From positions 1 through 64,000 of the forward strand of contig VZTI01005562.1 of assembly GCA_013397865.1 (NCBI GenBank): a stretch of 64,000 nt of DNA. The letters are read 5' to 3'. The DNA is from Struthidea cinerea. Taxonomy: Eukaryota > Chordata > Aves > Passeriformes > Corcoracidae. Positions 59,601 to 64,000 of this stretch are shown here, piece after piece. Each line of letters starts with the position of its first letter. Within the stretch, counting starts at the first letter, position 1. The position numbers were made by a program, and so were the translations under genes. A model generated the notes under the pieces. The model saw only the letters and a program-made list of their open reading frames with translations. It ran no database searches and had not been told where the DNA came from.

Positions 59601-62009
59601 TTGAACACAGTGGCACCCAGCAACATCAGCCTCAGTGTAATACCTGAAAACGCTATCCCTAGTGACAGAGCCAAGGCTCCCAGTCTTCACATCCCTGCTT
59701 GCCACCAACTCATTCTCATATGTGGCTTGGTCTCCAGTCACCTGGAATGACAGATAGGCACCAACACTGCGGTAAAGTCAGGCTGGAGAACAGCATTTGG
59801 CTTCTGGAAGCCTGTAGGATGTCCATTAAGCAGCCAAAGCCATGTCAGGTTGTTCCAGCTCTTCCAGCCTAGCGACAGCTGCAGCTCTTACCTGAAAAGT
59901 AGTGCCACAGGCAGAGAGTGGAAACTGGTACACAACAAAGACCTTGTTTTTCAGGACAGGGACACAGCCAGTACTGTGTCCACTGGCCAGTCGCACTGAG
60001 TCCAGGGCAACAGGTGGCAGGGTCACATCCCGAGAAACAGCAATGGAAAACTGGCCATCTGGTGTGCAATGAGCTGTCACTGGAGGAAAAGATATAATCA
60101 GTCTTGAGCTCAGAGAGAAGAGGGATGGAAAGAAGGCCCTAAAATCACAACCAAGACAAGGCCAGCAAGTTCTGCAAGCTGTCCTGCCTTTAACCCACAA
60201 AACAAGTGGTAAGCATGGCAAGACAAGCACAACCAGCTCCAACAACAACAGTGATTCTGGCCATAAAACCAGGTCTGTTGAAATACACTGGAAAATGCTG
60301 GACACGTCACTGGAACGTGATATTCTTGACAGCCAAAACCATAGCCCTGAGCCACCCTGCAGGAGTGGTACACACCAACCCTGCCCTGCCAGCAAAGGGA
60401 GGAATCCTGTTTTGCAGCAGCTCAGGAGGAAGGGAGGACAGCTGCTCAGGCTTACCCATGTTACCAAAGTAGCAAGGCTTCACCCTGTCTCTGGGGTCAT
60501 AGCAGCAGCCTCGTGCTTCACAGTCTCCCTGGCTGATGGGCAGGGAGGCACATGGCAGCCGGTCCTGGCTGGGAACAGCCGAACAGACAGTACTGCTTGG
60601 AGCATCCAGGGCTGCAAAAAACAGCAGGACTTTGCAGCTAAAGCACAAGACCAGCGAGACAAAGACATTAAGGACATGGGTAGAAGGTGTCCTGGTGACT
60701 GCATATGAATCAAGGGAAGTTAGAGTCAGGTGAGGGTCAAACATGTGGCCTGGATCTGTCATGGAAGCCTGCTCAGGAGGGACCTGCCTTTCCATGGAAC
60801 AGAGACTTCCCCTGAAGACATATACAGGAAACTGGACTTACATTGGATCTGTCAAGATAAAGTGTTCTAGACCAACTCTTGGTAGTTAATAAAATCATTG
60901 TACCTAGTCTCCAGTTCAATGCCTGAACTTGCAGGCACTCATGTAGCCAGAATACGGCTGGGAGACACAATGAACATATTAACCTGCTGACCCTGCAGAG
61001 AGGCACAAGTCCCCAGCAAGCTGGTGGCTCCCATGTTCAAACCCTCTTCCATGGAGTTTTCTGCACAGCAATAAGTCCCCTTTCCTAGCCCCCAAACTGA
61101 CTAGGAACAGCCATCTGAAAGGAATAGCACCCATCACCACAAGATTCTGACAGCTGCTTGTATCTTACCAGGAAGGTCCACAGGGCACCTGAGCAGTGTC
61201 TCTTCACGAAGAACCTTTTGCCCAGCAGCATCTGCTCCTTCAAGCCCAACCAGTATAAGGTAATTGCCATCCTAGGGGAAAACCACACCAGTCAGGACAG
61301 CCAGAGCAGCAGTAGTTACAGTCCCAGCAGAATCCCTAAGGTCACTCACCCACTCAAAGACATAACAGCCAGCATAAGAGACCAGTACTTTCCTGGAGCC
61401 ATCTGGAGTCCCAGATACCAAGAGCCCACAGTCAGAGTCGTTCTGGAGAGTATGTGCCTTCCCTTCAGTATCTAGGGAAAGAGGACACAGCAGCAGGGGC
61501 TTCAGCATTCCACATTGCAGATAGGATCCACTACAACCCTACCTTTCTGTGGGAAACAGGGACCAAGCCAGCATTAGGGGCTGGAACAGCAGTGAGAAAA
61601 GCCAGTGGCCAAGACCATCTAGATCCAGGCACAGCACTTCACCAAATCCTTGACTGCTGTGTCACGTAAACAGCCCCCTGATTATATAATGCACAGAAGC
61701 TGTTCAGCAACACTTCACATCAGAACCTGTTTCTTTCTTCTCATTTCACTCACCTCTGCATTTGGGCAGAGATATGGCTAAAAAACGCCACTTGACATCG
61801 CCTCACTTACCCCAGGTAGTCAGCACAAATGAAGCATTCCCTTCCCAGCCTGGAGGTAACGTGAGCTGTAAGCTTTCTTGGCCACAAGTCAGCAGGGTAG
61901 GATCAGAAAAAACACTGACATGAGCCCCCATAACCAAAGCCAGGGGACCAAGAAACACCCAGGAGAGCATAGCTCCTGATGCAGCCCTAGACTGCCCTAC
62001 AACACTCAT
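56479..62009 (-). CDS. ZP4: Zona pellucida sperm-binding protein 4-like, twelve exons, 545 residues
   Basis: Egg-coat glycoprotein that polymerises through its ZP module into the avian perivitelline layer. Exons from 5': 62009-61811, 61471-61350, 61271-61169, 60611-60456, 60079-59892, 59741-59644, 59308-59178, 58982-58793, 58718-58571, 57249-57171, 56823-56743, 56621-56479; phases agree throughout. Signal peptide about 14-29; N-terminal ZP-N-like domain with C42, C81, C102, C136; glycosylation sequon N58; P-type trefoil C151-C188; ZP-N C198, C232, C251, C294 with the YENEL motif; ZP-C C376, C397, C450, C455, C463, C467, the ten-cysteine type II pattern; membrane span about 509-531. Trefoil plus about 540 residues without a long Pro/Gln repeat fits ZP4, not ZP1. 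No dibasic furin site precedes the GPVIFLQDE hydrophobic patch. Confidence 0.88.
56743..56823 (-). CDS. ZP4: ZP4 exon 11: post-ZP region with external hydrophobic patch
   Basis: 81 bp, donor GTAAGT. An acceptor at 56825-56824 (CAGGGAG) gives the only frame compatible with exons 10 and 12; a stronger-looking CAG four bases upstream would shift the frame. It encodes SKGPVIFLQDELRQD, the expected hydrophobic patch that blocks polymerisation until cleavage. No RXXR site is seen. Confidence 0.78.
57171..57249 (-). CDS. ZP4: ZP4 exon 10: cysteine-rich end of ZP-C
   Basis: Acceptor TTCTCTAG, donor GTAAGT. VYLHCSASVC plus two further cysteines (C450, C455, C463, C467) complete the type II disulphide set. 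Confidence 0.92.
57250..58570 (-). other. ZP4 intron 9
   Basis: The longest ZP4 intron, about 1.3 kb. It holds the hairpin at 58,476-58,528 and otherwise no exon or repeat I recognise. A second exon-like frame near 57,282-57,567 lacks splice-consistent similarity. Confidence 0.75.
58476..58528. repeat. Near-perfect 23-bp inverted repeat (hairpin) in ZP4 intron 9
   Basis: Left arm 58476-58498 and right arm 58506-58528 are reverse complements apart from one mismatch, with a 7-base loop. On the transcribed minus strand it begins about 43 bases after the exon 9 donor. At 53 nt it is slightly short for a typical pre-miRNA. It could be a structured intronic element or a collapsed small transposon end. 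Confidence 0.9.
58571..58718 (-). CDS. ZP4: ZP4 exon 9: ZP-C domain, second half
   Basis: Acceptor CCTCATCAG, donor GTAAGA. It starts CPYAGDNYQTQ (C397) and continues to RFTLYTFSFVD, both typical of ZP modules. Confidence 0.93.
58793..58982 (-). CDS. ZP4: ZP4 exon 8: ZP-C domain, first half
   Basis: Acceptor TGTCCCAG, donor GTAAGT. Residues 334-395 with DPVYAEVRLL and LHHCWATPS (C376), the conserved ZP-C core. Confidence 0.93.
59178..59308 (-). CDS. ZP4: ZP4 exon 7: end of ZP-N and interdomain linker
   Basis: Acceptor CCCATCAG, donor GTAGGA. It begins with the conserved HVRCSY motif (C294) and leads into a Pro-rich linker. Confidence 0.9.
59644..59741 (-). CDS. ZP4: ZP4 exon 6: ZP-N domain with YENEL motif
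   Basis: Acceptor GTCATTCCAG, donor GTATTA (weaker than the others). Residues 257-288, including ATYENELVAS, a hallmark of ZP-N domains, and ending RDSVF. Confidence 0.9.
59892..60079 (-). CDS. ZP4: ZP4 exon 5: first part of the ZP-N domain
   Basis: Acceptor TTTTCCTCCAG, donor GTAAGA. Residues 194-256 with C198, C232 and C251. It starts TAHCTPDGQFSI and ends SACGTTFQ, a canonical ZP-module start. Confidence 0.93.
60456..60611 (-). CDS. ZP4: ZP4 exon 4: P-type (trefoil) domain
   Basis: Acceptor TTTTTTGCAG, donor GTAAGC. It encodes the six-cysteine trefoil: C151, C162, C172, C177, C178, C188, with the signature RGCCYD. Among egg-coat proteins this domain marks ZP1 and ZP4. Confidence 0.93.
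60612..61168 (-). other. ZP4 intron 3
   Basis: 557 bp between exons 3 and 4. Nothing else seen. Confidence 0.8.
61169..61271 (-). CDS. ZP4: ZP4 exon 3: end of N-terminal ZP-N-like domain
   Basis: Acceptor TCCCCTAG, donor GTAAGA. It begins DGNYLILVGLEG and ends RCPVDLP with C136, residues 108-141. Confidence 0.9.
61350..61471 (-). CDS. ZP4: ZP4 exon 2: N-terminal ZP-N-like domain
   Basis: Acceptor TTCCCTAG, donor GTGAGT. Residues 67-107 with C81 and C102 and the motif SYAGCYVFEW, typical of the first ZP-N copy in ZP1/ZP4 proteins. Confidence 0.9.
61472..61810 (-). other. ZP4 intron 1
   Basis: 339 bp. Nothing else seen. Confidence 0.8.
61811..62009 (-). CDS. ZP4: ZP4 exon 1: signal peptide and start of N-terminal domain
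   Basis: Two in-frame ATGs, at 62009 (A at -3) and 61970 (M14, G at -3). The second directly precedes a hydrophobic signal-peptide core (LSWVFLGPLALVMG), so it may be the functional start, giving 532 residues. Donor GTAAGT. The exon includes C42 and the NAS glycosylation sequon. Confidence 0.85.
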
Positions 62010-62053
62010 CCTGCTCTCTTGCTAAGGCCCATAAAGTAGCTGTCCTTAGCCTC

Positions 62054-62062
62054 CTTTTAAAT
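62054..62062 (-). promoter_or_regulatory. TATA-like box of ZP4
   Basis: TTTAAAAGG on the minus strand, about 45-53 bp before the first ATG. It would place transcription start around 62,025-62,030, giving a very short 5' UTR, as is usual for zona genes. Confidence 0.45.
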
Positions 62063-62070
62063 TGTGGAGC

Positions 62071-62147
62071 CAGCTGGGACCAGAAATCCCTGAAGTGTCC
62101 AGGTGGACCCAGCCCAGCAGTTTAACACCTTCCATTGCTCTCACCTG
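62071..62147 (-). promoter_or_regulatory. Two E-boxes upstream of ZP4
   Basis: CAGCTG at 62071-62076 and CACCTG at 62142-62147, 62 and 133 bp before the first ATG. In mammals the oocyte factor FIGLA acts through a CANNTG site in zona promoters. E-boxes are common by chance, so regulation is only suggested. Confidence 0.35.
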
Positions 62148-64000
62148 AACTCAGCAGAGTCTGCTTGCACTCTTTGAAGAAAACCAAAGGGCAAGAGTTG
62201 AGCTTATGTCAAGAGATGGGTCTCTGTGCTGTAGAGATTATAAGATTATACTGGTTCAAATGCCAGACACAGGGTGCTGCCACAAAAGCACAGAAATAGC
62301 CCTCCACATAAAGTCAGTGGGAAATCATGGAGCTCAGAAGGCTTTGCGCACTTAAACAGTGGTAATTCCCCATAAACACTTGGCTGTGGACTTGCAGCCC
62401 TATTTGCAGTGAGGTTGTGTGGGGATAGTTGCAGGACTGGTTCAGGCCTGGCTGCTAAGTGGCAGGATGGTGTGCTCTCTGGGACCCCTACCCCAAAAAC
62501 TGGCAGGTGGGCCCCTAAGACGGGCTTGAAACACAGGGAAAGGGAGCCTCTGTGATTCCAGAGAAAACTCTGCCTGCCAGCAACAATTGCCTGCCTGAAA
62601 CTGCAAGGTCTCATGGAGAGCCTTTTCCCCAGCCACACATCAGGCAGCCACTCTAAGTGAACTCTTCATTGTCCATCTTTCCGTACATGTTTCTGCATCC
62701 ATGCAATGGAAGTGTGAATGTCTTTACAGTTCTTCCCTCAGCAGGCCCTCCAGCTCCTGGATGTCTGCACAGCACTGTGCAGCCATCAGTACACTAGCCC
62801 CAGCCAGCCCTCACCACAGGCATGGTGGGCAGCATCCAAGTCTGAGCAAGGCGTTTCCTTTGCTTTTCAGCCCCCAGCCCATCTTTGCTGCACAGCTGTA
62901 CAGGATGCCATGATCCCAGCTGGTCAGCTGGTGAAGAACGTCATGGTGCCTACCTCTACTAATTTCATGCAACAACCAGGATGGCTGTTCCACAAAGTGT
63001 AAGACCTTGTCAGCAGCTCTGCACAACAGAAGATGAAGGCAATGGATCTTGACAGGCTGCCTGTGTGGCTGAGGCTTGAGCAGCCCTCATGAACCAGCTG
63101 TGCTCCCCACAGTGCCTGCCTGGGCACTGGGCAGCAACAGTGGAGAGGCACCCAGAGAAAACATTTGGACTTTGGCAGGGAGGGAGGCTTCATCTCTTTA
63201 GAAGCTGAGCATTGTGCATGCCCAAATCGCATCATGACTGCATGACTGCCGAATGCTTCCTTTGACTGCATTACCTGCTGATAATTGGGTAAAAATCAGT
63301 GAAGTACTTTGGAGCTATAGGGAAGCATTTTTATTAGACTTTAACCCATCAATACTATGCTGACAGCAAAAATGTCTACATGGACTTGAAGAATAATTCT
63401 ATGTGAAACAACCCCAGAGGTGCTGTAGATCCACCGAGAAGTTATGAACTGTGCTTTCCTAATTCCTACACCGACACTGAACAGCTGTGTTTGGTCATGT
63501 AGGGATGGGAGGCACTTCAAATGAGCCTGAAATCCATGGAAATGAAATGCTTTGTTTGAAAGAAGTTGTTATGGAAAGTGGAAAGCAGCTTAGCTGAGAT
63601 GAAACAGGCAGGTCTCTCTTCCTCAGAAATCTTTTCCTTGCCCATCTGATAGTTCTCATGCATTACAGTGACCCAGCAGTAAGCACCAGTTTAGATGGCA
63701 ACCAAGACCACCACAGACAGGAAGGATATGCAGAGGGTGAAGGCAGGTGAAGAAAACATCTCTGTGGGCCACTAGTCTGATCAATGAGTGTCATGGGAAC
63801 AAGGGAACTTTGTAGACAAGGTGGCAAGGTCATGAATACTGGTAGCTGGCAGCTACTTCATGTGGCAGTGCGAACTCTCATGAACTTTACTTTCATCAGG
63901 TGAAAGTCCATAAACCAACATGAACTTCCATGAACTGCCCTGACAGCATATGAGCTGATGCAGGAATTTGGCCAGCAGATCAGCAACTAGCCAAAAGTTG
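62148..64000. other. Upstream flank of ZP4, no gene recognised
   Basis: About 1.85 kb without a supported exon. The minus-strand frame 62,246-62,638 (130 codons) has no domain or splice connection. Near 63,870-63,950 the word CATGAACT recurs several times, with a small hairpin (ACTTTCA...TGAAAGT), possibly a decayed short tandem repeat. Confidence 0.6.

Noticed and set aside
1..64000. CRISPR arrays, operons, bacterial or phage systems
   Set aside because: None seen. The window is vertebrate nuclear DNA with spliced genes.

Overview
This is vertebrate nuclear DNA, almost certainly from a bird. The evidence is intron-containing genes with consensus GT-AG splice sites, a CR1 LINE 3' tail near base 600, an LTR-like block beside it, a CpG-rich first exon next to an assembly gap (586 N), and an egg-coat gene (ZP4 type). 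Bird rather than other reptile is inferred from gene compactness and repeat content. Most open frames of 60-200 codons here are chance frames in non-coding DNA.

Layout. 1-930: LTR-like block, a 21-bp duplication around a single N, a CR1 tail and a short GC-rich patch. About 930-21,480: intergenic, no gene recognised. 21,498-22,083: N gap. 22,084-53,500, plus strand: an eight-exon gene whose predicted 546-residue protein resembles the uncharacterised C8orf58 family. It has a Ser/Pro/acidic-rich N-terminal half, a short leucine zipper, and a basic C-terminal block. Its first coding exon lies in the CpG island and its 3' UTR is about 2.7 kb. 53,500-56,478: intergenic stretch between two tail-to-tail genes. 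56,478-62,009, minus strand: a complete twelve-exon zona pellucida gene, 545 residues. It encodes a signal peptide, an N-terminal ZP-N-like domain, a six-cysteine trefoil, a ten-cysteine ZP module and a C-terminal membrane anchor. The order and length fit ZP4 better than the longer ZP1. 62,010-64,000: ZP4 promoter (TATA-like box and two E-boxes) and upstream DNA with nothing else recognised.

Both gene models were assembled by hand. Every exon junction keeps reading phase, and the splice sites read as consensus or near consensus. The two genes have no evident functional link. ZP4 makes an egg-coat (perivitelline layer) protein expected in oocytes or follicle/liver according to species. The C8orf58-like protein has no known role; its zipper and a canonical beta-TrCP-type phosphodegron are the best functional leads.
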